Source: Phoenix dactylifera | Taxonomy: Eukaryota > Streptophyta > Magnoliopsida > Arecales > Arecaceae | Reading direction: 5' to 3' | Length of the DNA stretch: 64,000 bases | NCBI RefSeq assembly: GCF_009389715.1 | Contig: NW_024067986.1 | Coordinates: 62,001 to 126,000 of the forward strand | Shown here: positions 22,487 through 33,255 of the stretch, in pieces | Numbering within the stretch: position 1 is the first letter of the stretch | How the letters are laid out: every line of letters begins with the position of its first letter | Position numbers and translations under genes: made by a program | The notes under the pieces: model-generated | What the model was told of the DNA's origin: nothing | Database searches by the model: none | The model's input: the letters and a program-made list of their open reading frames with translations, nothing else

Positions 22487-23569
22487 CTACTTATAACTAA
22501 TTTTAGGAAAAGTTGGGGCCGCGGCGGCCGGAGTGGCGGTGGCGGGGAAGAGCGCGTCCCAGATATCCGAGAAGGCCGCCACGATGGCCCCGTGGTGGCG
22601 CCGCGAGTTGAGAGATAGGAAGCAGTGCAGCAGCTGCTCCAGGTCCCCAGCCTCGTACATCTCCTTCTCCACCACCATCTCCGCCATCGACCGCCGGAAG
22701 TCCGCCCGCGGGTCCTCCGACCGCTTCACCACCGCGAAGCTCTCCCTCACCTTCCCCTCGGCCATCGCCGCCGCCCCGCACGGCACCAGCCTCCGCAGCA
22801 CCGCAGCTGCCGCCCCCTCCGGCGACGGTAAGCACTTCACCACCTCCCCATTCCGCCGCCTCGTCATTCTTCTCCGCCGAAGCACGTTATCTGACGAGTT
22901 GTCCGTCGACGAGACCAAAGTCTCCGTCTCGTCGTCGTCGTCGTCCTCGTCCTCCTTGTCGAAATTATCGCCGCCCTCCCGCTCGTCGTTCTCCTCGTCC
23001 CCATCGCTGCTGAACCACCCGCTGTCCGCCGATGAGGTGCTCACCCGCGCTCGGTATCGCGACGATCTTCTCGCCTCCGCTCGCCGCCGCAGGCGGCGCC
23101 GCTCCACCTCCCTCCGCCTCGCACGCGCCATCGCCACCGGCGGGAAGATGTCCCCGCCGTCGTCGGAATCGATCTTCCGGCGGGGGGAGGAAGCAAAATC
23201 ATCGCCGTTGCCGCCGCCGGCGGCATAGGCGACGACGTGCCACTTCTCGTCCTTCCGCCAGAGGTACGCCGGGGTTCCTCGGGCGAGTGCGAGGTCGTCG
23301 GCCTCGTCGCCGGCGGCAGATAAGTGGCCGCCGCGGCGGGAGGGGCGGCAGCCGCACGCGGCGGAGACGACGGGCGGGTGTCGGCGGAGGAACGCCGGGG
23401 CAGCGGGAGACGGCGGCGGAGGGAAGTCGATGTCGAGCGCCTTGTGGTTAACGGGGGAGAGACGGAAGGAGGGGGTGGTAGTATCGGTGACGCCGGCGTC
23501 ATCCTTAGTGCGGCAGCTCTGGAAGGACGTGATGACGCGGGAAAGACGAAGGCGGAAGCGTTTGGCCAT
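22487..23569 (-). CDS. OVATE family protein (OFP), single exon
   Basis: 360 aa from ATG 23567-23569. The frame is open 110 codons further upstream, but MAKRFRLRLSRVITSFQSCR is the N-terminus expected of OFPs of the OFP7/OFP8 type. The C-terminal OVATE domain (DUF623), about residues 278-341, runs FAVVKRSEDPRADFRRSM, EKEMYEAGDLEQLLHCFLSL, then AFSDIWDALF. Between lie an Arg-rich stretch (ARARRREVERRRLRRR, likely nuclear localisation) and an acidic run (EDEDDDDDETE). OFPs are plant-specific regulators that bind TALE homeodomain and TRM proteins and influence organ shape. No intron, as usual in this family. A TATA-like box lies on the minus strand at 23672-23681, about 100 bp before the ATG. GC-rich coding contrasts with AT-rich flanks. 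The family call is firm; the subgroup is tentative. Confidence 0.93.
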   Translation of the reverse strand: MAKRFRLRLSRVITSFQSCRTKDDAGVTDTTTPSFRLSPVNHKALDIDFPPPPSPAAPAFLRRHPPVVSAACGCRPSRRGGHLSAAGDEADDLALARGTPAYLWRKDEKWHVVAYAAGGGNGDDFASSPRRKIDSDDGGDIFPPVAMARARRREVERRRLRRRAEARRSSRYRARVSTSSADSGWFSSDGDEENDEREGGDNFDKEDEDDDDDETETLVSSTDNSSDNVLRRRRMTRRRNGEVVKCLPSPEGAAAAVLRRLVPCGAAAMAEGKVRESFAVVKRSEDPRADFRRSMAEMVVEKEMYEAGDLEQLLHCFLSLNSRRHHGAIVAAFSDIWDALFPATATPAAAAPTFPKISYK

Positions 23570-23671
23570 CGGTTTCAGGGGAGAAGGAGTGGAGTTAGGA
23601 ATAATGAGAGAGCGATGCGGGAGAAAGAAAAGGCGGGTGTGGGAATTGGAGAAGAATGGGGGTTTAATTCT

Positions 23672-23681
23672 ATAATATATA
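23672..23681 (-). promoter_or_regulatory. TATA-like box of the OFP gene
   Basis: The minus strand reads CTATATATTATAG about 100 bp upstream of the OFP start codon. Position fits a core promoter with a leader of about 70 nt. No other evidence. Confidence 0.4.
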
Positions 23682-23689
23682 GTGGAAAG

Positions 23690-25242
23690 GGAGAGCTGGC
23701 GAAGGGACGAAGGGATGACGCTTGCAAGCAAAAGCCGGCAAGGGGCAGGTGGGGGGTGGCAGCGATGGGGACTGGGACGAGGTCGCTTCATGCGTTTCCT
23801 CTTCAAATGATTTCGTACAAAACACACCAAAACATTGACGGTGAGCTGTTTCTCATCTCCTTGCTTGCTTTTGTTAATGAATAATATTTTTTGCTTCAAT
23901 CTAGGTTGCAGCCTTGTAGTTCTGGTCTACCCACTATTTTAACCTCTTACTAGTTTGGCTTACAAGTTATAAAAAAAGAAAAAAATAATTTCTTTTGAAA
24001 ATAAAATTTTTATGTTTCATGAAAAAAAATTATATAAGATAAAAAAAGTCTAACTTTCCCAAGCCAAAAATTAAAGTATTTTTTTTCAAAAATATTTTTA
24101 AGCTTTTATATAGAATTAGATAAGGTATATAAAAAAGGTAATTTTACTTGCTGAACGTAACATTTTAGACGTGGTCATGACTTTTATTAACTATTCCCCT
24201 GCCGTTTCACATGTGCAAAGCCCTTGGACTTATCGGTTTCCCAGGCAAGGAACTGTACCTGAAACTATCGAGGTTTGAGGCCGTACCTTTGACGTCTTCT
24301 ATGTGGAAAAATCCACGGCACAAAAAGTGCAAGTAGAGAGAGGAGTAATGAAATAAAAAAATATCAGCAGATCAACTGAGCTTTGGAAAACACAAGGATA
24401 AGAAACTCGTCCAATGATTCACAGCGCAGTAGATTAGTACCTTAGTTTGGAACACGCGCCAGTCGACGAGATCTTTTGTACGGTGTCCCGTGTTATACCC
24501 GGCCACAGCAAAATGCCGCTTCTCCTTTCGAGCCAAGGGCTACACAACAGGGGTCTGAAACATCACGAGGCAGGCCCTGTCGTGCGACCGGGCCCCACGC
24601 GGCGATGTGGCCACGTCATCACGCCACGTGTGAATAATCCACTCGCTAGGCGACAATTCTGCGGACTCCCCCATGTCGTCTTCTTCGCCCTCTAGTCTGC
24701 AAGTCCCTGCGGAGCACCCACCGCCCTGTACCTCGTCGGTGGCAACACGATCCTCTCCGTCTGATCTCCATCATATGGTCAGGGTCGTGCTCCTTTATTA
24801 CGGAGACCGGACCCACCGCGTCGACCGATCTCGTCTTGATTGGACGGCTATGATTGAGACTGGCAACCACGAGATCCCGTACCGGAGCTAGTACAGTAGC
24901 TCTTTTAGAGCACGCATGCGAATTTCTACGCTGATCGATAAGATACCGTCCGATTTGTTTGCCGGTGAAATTTAGCGGACGGATGTGAATCCGCATAGGG
25001 GGATTTCTGTGAGGGTGATCGGAGGATGCAATTCTGGGTCTTGTTCTCTTCTTTTAAGGAGGATTTATAAAAGATTTCTTTTATCCTTGTTAAAGGGGAG
25101 CCCGTATGAAGCGGGCGTGGCTCTGTTGTCCCATATTAGGCGTCCAACTTAACGCCGTGACGGGCCGTTACAGACCTGTAAAAATTTCTTTTTGATTAAA
25201 AAGATCTAACAATCTTGCTACTTCATCAAAAAAAGATCTAAC
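23690..25242. other. Intergenic; short GC-rich block with G-box
   Basis: AT-rich at 23890-24180. From 24440 to 25180 it is GC-richer, with CCACGTCATC (24611-24620) followed by the G-box CACGTG (24625-24630). The frames there (for example 24673-24891 plus) are short, with no recognised domain. At 25199-25250 the block AAGATCTAACAATCTTG occurs twice, the second abutting the MULE insertion. Confidence 0.35.
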
Positions 25243-25251
25243 AATCTTGTT

Positions 25252-26157
25252 GGGTAGTTCTATATACACCCCCCCTATTGCTCAGGACACCCCCCAAAAA
25301 CCAAAAAAAAAATACCCAAACTAACCTTTAGTGTAATTACCATATTACCCTTGAAATTTTCTCAGTACACCCCCCTTCCTCCTCCTCCGTTTCGTTTTGA
25401 AAAGAAAAAAAAAACCCCCCCTCAAACCCCCCTTAAACCCTTCGATCCATTTACATCGTTTAGGCGATCTTTGAAGGAGATTTAAGCCCCATTCGAAGCA
25501 TGGACAAGCAACTAGTGATTTGGGACGAAGAATCGGCCGCAAAGGTACGTGTTCCACCTTGTTTCGAAATTTTTTTTTTTCCGGTTCGTGCTCCGTTTGG
25601 CACTGGATCGCCGAACAAAAGGCTTCTGTTCGGCTGAACAGTGCCCGAACAGAAGCCTTCTGTTCGGCTGAACAGTGCCGGACAGAAGCCTTCTGTTCGG
25701 CAACCCTCAACCGAACAGATCTGTTCGGCTGCACAGTGCCGAACAGAAGGCTTCTGTCCGGCACTGTTCAGCCGAACAGAAGCCTTTTGTTCGGCGATTC
25801 AGTGCCGAACGGAGCACGAACCGTGAAAAAAAAAATTTCGGGAGAAGCCGGCGAGGTGGTTCCGGAAGAAGCCGGCGAGGTGGTCGGAGATCGGGAGAAT
25901 GCCGGCGACGAGAGGGAGAAGGGGAACGGGGGGGTTTTGGGCGTTGGCGAGGTGTTTTGGAGGGGAAGAGCGGGGTGGGGAGGGGGGGTTTGGGGGGTGT
26001 AGAGAGCAATTTAGGTGAGGGGGTGGGGGGTAATTTAGGAATTTTTAATTTTTTAGGGGTGTCCTTAGCAAATGGGGGGGTGTAGAGAGTATTTAATTTT
26101 TTTTTTAATTTTTGGGGGGTGTCCTGAGCAATAGGGGGGGTGTATATAGAACCACCC
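25252..26157. mobile_element. Mutator-like MITE (non-autonomous MULE), 906 bp
   Basis: The terminal inverted repeat is about 49 bp with one mismatch by eye: left GGGTAGTTCTATATACACC..., right end, complement, GGGTGGTTCTATATACACC... Both continue through runs of C and TATTGCTCAGGACACC. It is flanked by identical 9-bp duplications AATCTTGTT (25243-25251 and 26158-26166), the length typical of Mutator-superfamily insertions. Degenerate extra copies of the TIR start occur inside (about 25355-25378, 25995-26005, 26048-26090). There is no transposase. The centre carries a large hairpin (25565-25840). Confidence 0.85.
25565..25840. repeat. Long inverted repeat (hairpin) with internal palindromic units
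   Basis: Arms of about 92 bp (25565-25656 and 25749-25840) are near-perfect reverse complements, starting CGAAATTTTTTTTTT on the left and ending AAAAAAAAAATTTCG on the right. Arms and loop are built from palindromic units of the form CCGAACAGAAG/CTTCTGTTCGG and GAACAGTGCC. The unit AGAAGGCTTCT is self-complementary. A transcript would fold into a long double-stranded RNA. The open frames here on both strands are a by-product of this repetition. Confidence 0.85.
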
Positions 26158-26338
26158 AATCTTGTTCGACATGTCTCGAGTTCACAAGCTTAAGAAAGAT
26201 AAGAAAAAAAAAAACTGTCATACTTTTGTTCTAAAGAAAAAAAAAATCTTTCAGCAGCCATACTTATTTCGTTTACACCACATAATTAGTTAGATGCTGT
26301 GCGGAGTTGGAGCTCCCCGGTTCGAGTTTGAATCGACT

Positions 26339-26341
<3 letters not shown>

Positions 26342-26432
<91 letters not shown>
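26342..26432. repeat. (AT)n microsatellite, about 91 bp
   Basis: Uninterrupted alternating AT. Directly to its left, 26295-26338 contains GGTTCGAGTTTGAATCG. Confidence 0.97.
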
Positions 26433-26434
<2 letters not shown>

Positions 26435-27855
26435 TTTATAGTTTAAAAAAAGAGAGAGCAATTGAATATTCGAATGTGAGTGAATTAGAGGCTTTATGCA
26501 AAAATGTTATACTTTATAATATTTATTTGTTTATAGTAAAATTTTTGTATCATTTTTGCTCGTAGATGTAGGTTAATAGCTCGAACCATATAAATATTTT
26601 ATGGCCTTGTTCTTTTTTTTTTTCCTTCTCTTTTTGTTATTCCTCCTACCTACCGCAACAAATATAATATAGATAAAATATATTATTGTAACAAGATAGG
26701 CATTTTTTTTTATAGGTACAACATATGTGTTCATAGTTATAAGTTAGCAAATACTAGTTAAGATTGTTATGACAGTTGTTGTTTTTTTATCCTTTTTTTT
26801 TGCTATTTGAAGTTGTTGTTGGAAATCTTTCTTCTAAAATATTATAAATATCTTATGTAGTATTTTATTATTTTATATTTAATATTTAACCAATGGCTTT
26901 CAGCAAATATTGGAAATAAAATACGTTTTAGTATTATCAGTTCGAGGCACATTATAGAAGTTTTCTTTAGAGTAGAATTCGCTCTGCCCAAATACAAAAT
27001 GTTGATGGTGGTCTGCCGCCAAAATACAACAAATGTTTTGTGTTCTCTATGAAGTGCACTATAATGAAGAAGAAATAGGGTCGAACATGAACTAGCTAAA
27101 TCCAAATGCGTCGAAAATCAGCAAATTTGATTGAAGAAATCTCTCTCAATTCTCTTTTATGTGGACAAAAATTCTCTTCTCAAATGCTTAGTGGGTGCAC
27201 TTAAGTTCATTCATTTAGTGCTTTCAATTCTTTTCTCTAATTTGGTGTTATTTAGATGGAAGAGGATGTTGTTCTGATGGATGGGAAGCATGATCACTTT
27301 TCTATTTATAGATGTAAAAGGATGATTATGATTAGATGCATCCCTTCATATAATCCATCCATTTATAATTATGTCCTTAAGAATCATCATCACATCGAAT
27401 GTAACTTTTTGTGAGAATGCATTTTTTCATTTACGAAAGTTTACCAAAGAGCTTGTTTGTGAAGAGAAAGCATTTTGTGAGAAGAGAAAGCATCTCAACA
27501 CTTCTTTTTAAGATATCACATGATAAACTATTAAAGATGTATTATAGAATTTTAAGAGAAGAGAGAGAAATAAAGATAAAAACTAAATTTTATATATTTA
27601 GAAAATCAAATTATTTGGCATTCTAAGGTTATGTTTAATTAAATATCTAATAGAGGATTATTCAAAAATAATAAAATTTTGAATTAATTGTTTTATTAAT
27701 AAACCAACCATTATAATAATTGTTGTGTGTAAGAAATAAAATACCATCATTTGGAGTTCCTGGGACACTTTTATTTTCGCAATAGCCTAATTTGACTTTG
27801 AAAAATGACTTGATATTTTTAAAGCGACTCGGACGATTTTCGTCTCTTCAGAGCC
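26433..27855. other. Intergenic, AT-rich
   Basis: No gene supported. 26545-26600 carries GTAGATGTAGGTTAATAGC and GAACCATATAAAT, a phrase like one near the 3' end of some copia LTRs, but no LTR boundaries are visible. 27430-27500 has a small repeat of GTGAAGAGAAAGCAT-like sequence. Confidence 0.35.
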
Positions 27856-27859
27856 TTCA

Positions 27860-28345
27860 TCTTTGAGCTTTTTCAAGGTGAACTTCAATGGTACTGTGCA
27901 TTGGGATGGGAGGTGAGAAGGTGCTGGATCTGTGATTAGAGACTCTGTGGGCGGTCGGCTCTATGACACTTCTATTTTTGGAACTGAGCTTAGATTTGCT
28001 TGGGAAGGGATTACCCATGCATGGGTCAACTTGGGGGCAGAGTGTATCCACCCGGAATGAGATCGACAATTGTGATTGGGTGGATCCAGGGCCATGCTAG
28101 GATAGGCGATGAGCACTTGTTGTTGCAGGATATCCGCAATCTTTTAAGAGAATATATGGCCTCTCGGGTGACCCATGCCTCCCGGATTAGATTGCCCCGT
28201 ATATTTCGCAGCACTCTGATGGTTGGATCTATGATAGCTACGTGTCCGTTCCACCGTCTTTTTGTCAATTTTTTTTTGATTTTTTTGGATGTAGTTATGT
28301 TGGAACAATATGTTGTATCTGGCTTAAAAAAGAAGAAAAAAAAAA
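27860..28345 (+). pseudogene. LINE 3' end: RNase H (RVT_3-type) relic with poly(A)
   Basis: The plus strand reads FKVNFNGTVHWDG, then (after an in-frame stop) EGAGSVIRDSVGGRLYD, FGTELRFAWEGITHAW, and after a +1 shift STIVIGWIQGHARIGDEHLL and DIRNLLREYMASRVTHASR. This order matches the RNase H-like domain at the end of plant L1-type elements and related relics: an Asp in VNFDG (Asn here), the Glu in ELR, and a final IGDE-type block. A-rich sequence at 28326-28345 ends it. The reverse transcriptase is absent, so this is a 5'-truncated copy. A short GACTCG at 27826 and 28346 may be a target duplication, but six bases is weak. Confidence 0.65.
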
Positions 28346-28654
28346 GACTCGACACTTGCTCCCTAGGAATGGTCGGACTCATGATTAAAGACATCGAGCA
28401 CATCATCACAACCTGCTTGCACACAGCTTGTGAGGCCAATATGAAAAATGTTGGGAGTAGAAAAATTTTGTTTCTTTTTATTTTTCTTGCAGTTATAAGA
28501 CAATGTCAAATAAATTTTACTTTGAAATTATTTTTACCTGATCAACTCCATGACTGACTGCTAATCGGAGCTGGAAATTATCAGAAAGGAGGAGCCTACA
28601 ACCAATAAGGTCATGAATTTCTGACTTAGATTAGCTGGCTTTAGCCAATATATA

Positions 28655-31600
28655 CACTATAGGAACTTCTAGCATTGCCGACACTTTTTAATCCATTTGC
28701 TGATGCAAAAAAAATGTGGTATGAAATATCCCGATATTTTCTAAAGCATGGCAAAAGTGTTGGAAGTGCAGTTGGGGAAAAAAAATTTCCGATGCTTTTG
28801 GTTTGCATCATGAGTTACAAAGAACGACGCTTTTAAGCATTGCTAATCGACGATGCTTTTAAGCATTGCTAATCGACGACGCTTTTAGAAAGCATCGGGA
28901 ATAAGTTTATTTACGTCACTAATTAATGACACAAATTAGTGTTGCTAGTATTCAACCGACGATGCTTATTTGTGTTGTTTGTTTATCTTTTAAAGACACT
29001 TTTAAGCTTTGTTATATTTAAAATATGATGATGCTTCATAGCATTGTAAGTATAAACTATTTTTTTTAAAAAATATTTATTTTTTAAAAAAATCTGTATA
29101 CAATATTATACACCAAATACATACATAATAGAAGTCATATAATAATACATGTATCATATATAAAAATAGCAAATATTTATATTGTCAAATATGATTCATT
29201 ATTACAACTCAATGTGCTTCGGAAATTACAAAAGTACACACATAAAACTCTTAAAAAAAATCTAAGAGCTATCAAGGGTTCACGACATCATCATCATCTC
29301 TTCAACTGGTGAAAGTATCATGAACCTATAAAAATTTTAGAAGTTGAGAATACGAAAATTATAAAGTATTATAAATTATTAAGCTCATACAAAAATATCC
29401 ATGATAATTATGTAAAATATTCAAATGGATATAGTTATTTATCTGAGGAGGGACAAACCTCTACAATAAGGATGCAATCTAGTCTTGCTGAGCTCTCAAA
29501 GATTGTATTTCTGCCTAATGGCTCTACCTCATCTCCTCTATCTTTGCCTCCAGCCTATAAACCTTTGCTGTGTTACTATGCTGCCTAGCATCCAATGTAT
29601 ATCTGCTTATTACAGACGACTGAGTGAGGATAACTCTAATGCTACAACTTCTTACTTGACCATAACACTCAGATCCCATCAATTTGGTGAACACCTAAAT
29701 TTTGACGCGACTGGTCTTTCTGGATGATAATGTGTCTCCGACACGCTCAGTGGTAAGAGATGTAACCATCTCCTATATTTAAAGAAAAAAGTCTTATATT
29801 AATGTTTGAAAAAATGACAGTATAAATCGTTGCACAAATTGATTATCAGTAGATACGGCTATCTTTCTCGACTCCTCTCGAATAAAGCTACCATTTCGGT
29901 GAGTATAAGCTATCCTGTAAAACTCCATGTCACCAAGCTCCTTACCATGCTCTTCCATCTATAACAAGAAGTATATGTTATATGATACATCATCCATGAT
30001 ATATGATATATGATATATGATATGATATATAATATATGATATATGATAGAAGATATACGGTTCCTGATACACATTCTGAAAATGCATCCTTTAATAATTG
30101 AAGCAACATGTAAAAGATTTGCTAGACCACCTATTCAAATATTTCAAATGGAATAAATGTACAAGAAAAAAAATCTTCGCAAAATTCTTACAAATTGGAT
30201 ATAGTTCTTGATCACAATCTTTTACAAAGTTATGATACTGAGCTGTCTTATCATTAAATTTTCAATACCATGTCCAAAGGTATTTTTCAGTAAGCTCATT
30301 ATATTATCTTCTCCTACAAGATTTTTTTGTACGTTACTGATCCAAAACTAGCGGTGTGTTCTATATAGGAGGGTTGATTACATGGAGTAGGCAATATGGA
30401 GTCTCTATGAAATACCTACTCAGTATAATCCTTTAGAAAATCATTCCACACCAAATATTCTTCAACGATTTTTGGAGCGAGAGAAGAACAATTAACATAT
30501 TTTCGACATGGACATAAAATCTTTATATTTATATTAGCTTTCTCAATAGCAAATTTAATAAAATCTGAACTCCATCTAAATATTCTTTGCTGGATTTCGA
30601 CTTATTTATCCAACTTTTATTCATTCTATTAGAACACTAATTGAACTGCAACTTATCTAAAAAAGATAAACAAAATTAAATATTTAATATTACAAATTTA
30701 AACACATTATGTTAGAGTACAAAACAAGTATTTCTTTATTGAACATATTCTATTAGAGTACAAATTTGAACTCATACATTTTATTAGGTAACATGTCAAT
30801 TCTTACATTGCATCAAATCTATCAAGAATCAAGGCACCTGTACCCTGTAACAAATATACTCATGGTGTTTCCCCAATAAAAAATCTTAGACATAAGAAAG
30901 TATCTTGATCAAAAATAAATTCATCGTTGCCTTATACAGAAATTTTAAGAACCAGCTGCATTTACTCTATGAAACAGGACTGTGGTGGTCTTTCCAAACC
31001 AGCGGCTAACTTTCAAGCCAAATGCTGACAAAAAGCTATGGGCAGAGCCAAATCTGCCAACTACTGAGCAACGCTCTAATTCAGCCTGAATGCTCAAAAC
31101 CAGCTTTCTCTTTCAACGAAAAGCTATGGGCAGAACCAAACCTGGCCTGAAATTAATTTTGAGCTTGACATTTGAAATTAGACCTGATTCGTCTATTATT
31201 GATGGAATTTAATCAGGCTTAATATCGAGTTCATAGGCATGTTTTATTTGACTTAATCTGGAATCTAGAAAAATTAATTTGAGCTTGCTTCAAGCTTGAC
31301 TTAGGCTGAATTCACACTTGCATTGGAGTTTAATCTGATTTCATCAATGTACAATATATTAATCAAACTTGATCATGAATCATAGATTTGAAAAGAATAA
31401 CTGAAAATGAGCTCAAGATAGGCTCCCTCCATCCCTTTTGCCTCAAAAAAAACAAAAAGGAAGAAAAAAAAAATCTAAGACCATAGGATGGAGTGGCAGT
31501 CCGATAAGATAAACTTATGCTTTTTCATCCCAACTGCCCCAAAGATCACCATTGAATCTACTCCAAAGCATTTTTTCTTTCCAGCACAGCATCTACTCTG

Positions 31601-32363
31601 AAGGTTGATTACTTATATAATTTATCGACCTAATTGCAAGCCTTATGAACTCAGATTGAAAATAATTTGAGCTTACGGACTACGTTTGAGCCTAATTTTG
31701 TAGATCAATTGATAACCCTACTAGGGATTTTAGTTTTACTTTTAAAAGGACAGAGAGCTGCCATGACCCAAGATCAGTCGATAACCGGGATGTATAAAAT
31801 TCTTGCAATTTCAGGTCCAGTGGATGTGATGCTAAACTGATGCTCCACCACTAAAACTCAAAACCAATGATTCAGTTCTAGAGATTGCACAGAAAGGGCG
31901 GCATAAATCTCATAGTTCATGGGGCAAGAGAAAACTCTAAAAATTAATTGAAGGGATATACCAAGAAGGTTATCGTTGAGGATCCTTCGACGGCTTCCGG
32001 CGGTAGGCACCGAGATGGAGGGGCTTCTCAGAGGCGGTGATGGGTCGGGACCAGGCGGCTGGCTGAGAGGTAGGTGAAGGCCGTGGGAGGGATTCAAGAA
32101 GGAAGTCTGAGGTATGCGGGTCGGGTGGAGTATGTGGAGTGGAGTTGGAGGAGAAAGTTGATGGAGGAGGAGGCCGGTGGAGAGGCGGAGGAGGAGAGAA
32201 AATCAGCTGAGGCAACGGAGCAGGAGGAGGAGCTCGATCGGTGGTAGGGGTGAGAGAAAAGAGCCGGGCTAGCATCGGTAAATTTGGTACAGTTTATCTT
32301 TTAACAATGCTTCTTTCTAGCATTGGTAAATTTCCATCAGATTTCACACTCATTCTTGTTGTG
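28655..32363. mobile_element. Second CACTA element, about 3.7 kb, non-autonomous
   Basis: The left end, CACTATAGGAACTTCTAGC, matches the complement of the right end of the first CACTA element. Subterminal GATGCTTTT/AAGCATTG motifs fill 28680-29050. Internal sequence parallels the first element: 29270-29660 matches 4490-4790, and 30520-30670 matches 4795-4935. About 0.8 kb lies between these in this copy but is missing in the first. The right end is decayed: it shares AATGCTTCTTTCTAGC with element 1 and ends near TTGTTGTG (32363). A clean 3-bp target duplication is not visible, so the right boundary is approximate. No intact transposase. Confidence 0.7.
29270..29660 (-). pseudogene. Second copy of the CACTA accessory-gene remnant
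   Basis: Minus-strand counterpart of 4479-4790. It includes an acidic DDDDVV tail before a TGA near 29275 and the helical region opposite the plus-strand text GCTCTACCTCATCTCC. Frame is broken. Read together, the two copies give a better picture of the ancestral C-terminus than either alone. Confidence 0.4.
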
Positions 32364-32569
32364 GCAATATAACCACAACTATCTAGCAGGGTTGCAAAAC
32401 AGTAGTAGAATTGGCTACTTCTTGTAATGAGCCAAGTTGAGGAGACAAAAGAAGATGGTAGTTCAATAGCATAGAAAAGAATAATTATTTTGTAAAGATG
32501 TGTACTAGAGAAATATTCTCCGGGCTCCAACATAAGATGCTGATTATCGAATACCCGTCAGAGTTGGGC

Positions 32570-32860
32570 AACGGGCCGTGCCGGGCCGGCCCGGCCCAGG
32601 CCCCCCGGGCCAAAACTCTAAACGGGCCGTGCCTGGCACGGCCCGTGAGGCACGGAAGGCAAGCCCGGCCCGGCCCCCGGCCCCTCTATTGGTGGGCCGG
32701 GCCGGGCACGGCACGGCACGGGCCGTGCCAGGCACGGCCCGTAACGGGCGGTAACGGGCCGTGCCAGGCACGGCCCGCAACGTCTCTAAACGGGCCGTGC
32801 CTGGCACGGCCCGTAACGGCTCCAGACGGGCCGTGCCTGGCACGGCCCGTCTGGAGAGGG
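32570..32860. repeat. Left subterminal palindrome array of the hAT element
   Basis: Five copies of a 21-bp palindrome: GGGCCGTGCC, one A or T, then its reverse complement GGCACGGCCC. They are near 32623, 32720, 32755, 32791 and 32827, with extra GGGCCGGGC half-units between. Repeated motifs near the ends of hAT elements are commonly transposase-binding sites. The base composition contrasts sharply with the AT-rich transposase gene. Confidence 0.85.
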
Positions 32861-32979
32861 GGGAAGAAAATAGCCGTTTCCAACGGCTATTTTCGGGAAA
32901 AAGACGGTTTTGCCCCTCCCAACAGTCCTATAACGGCTGAATTGAGGGGTATTTTGGGAAAAAAATTTTTTTGGGCTTC

Positions 32980-32987
32980 TATAAATA
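32980..32987 (+). promoter_or_regulatory. TATA box of the hAT transposase gene
   Basis: TATAAATA, 269 bp before the ATG, is followed by a pyrimidine-rich leader. A possible leader intron (GTTAGTTTTT near 33225 to AATCATAG before 33255) would bring the cap site closer to the ATG in the mRNA. Confidence 0.6.
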
Positions 32988-33255
32988 GCCCATTCCTCCC
33001 TCATTCTCACCACACCAAACCTCTCATTCTCTCCTTCTCTACTGCTATTATTTCTCTCTTCTAAAGTGCTCTTCTAGCAATTTAATTTTTAGTTTGTTCA
33101 AGTGCTACACAAGAGGAGGTTCCTGTTGAGAAGAGAAGGTCGCTTCTGTTGAGAGCACAAGAGGAAGCTCGGAATCTCGGCGCTGCCTCTGCCCTCCGAC
33201 CCTCTACTCAATTCCTCCTTGCGGTTAGTTTTTATTTTTTGAATTAATCATAGAT

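Noticed and set aside
22533..23884. Long plus-strand frames opposite the OFP gene (22533-23228, 23324-23884)
   Set aside because: They are shadows of the GC-rich minus-strand OFP coding sequence, Ser/Arg/Gly-rich and without domain, start context or splice logic.
24646..24996. 116-aa minus-strand ORF and its plus-strand partner
   Set aside because: Basic, compositionally biased, no domain and no conserved neighbours.
25345..26159. Several overlapping frames on both strands with repeated EQKASVR or NRSLLFG
   Set aside because: They arise from the palindromic units of the MULE hairpin, which keep frames open on both strands; not genes.
26480..26660. Possible copia LTR end (GAACCATATAAAT phrase)
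   Set aside because: No paired LTR, no TG/CA boundaries and no target duplication visible.
32294..33064. GPCRARP-type frames at the hAT left end and the matching ones at 35629-36046
   Set aside because: Translations of the palindrome arrays, not proteins.
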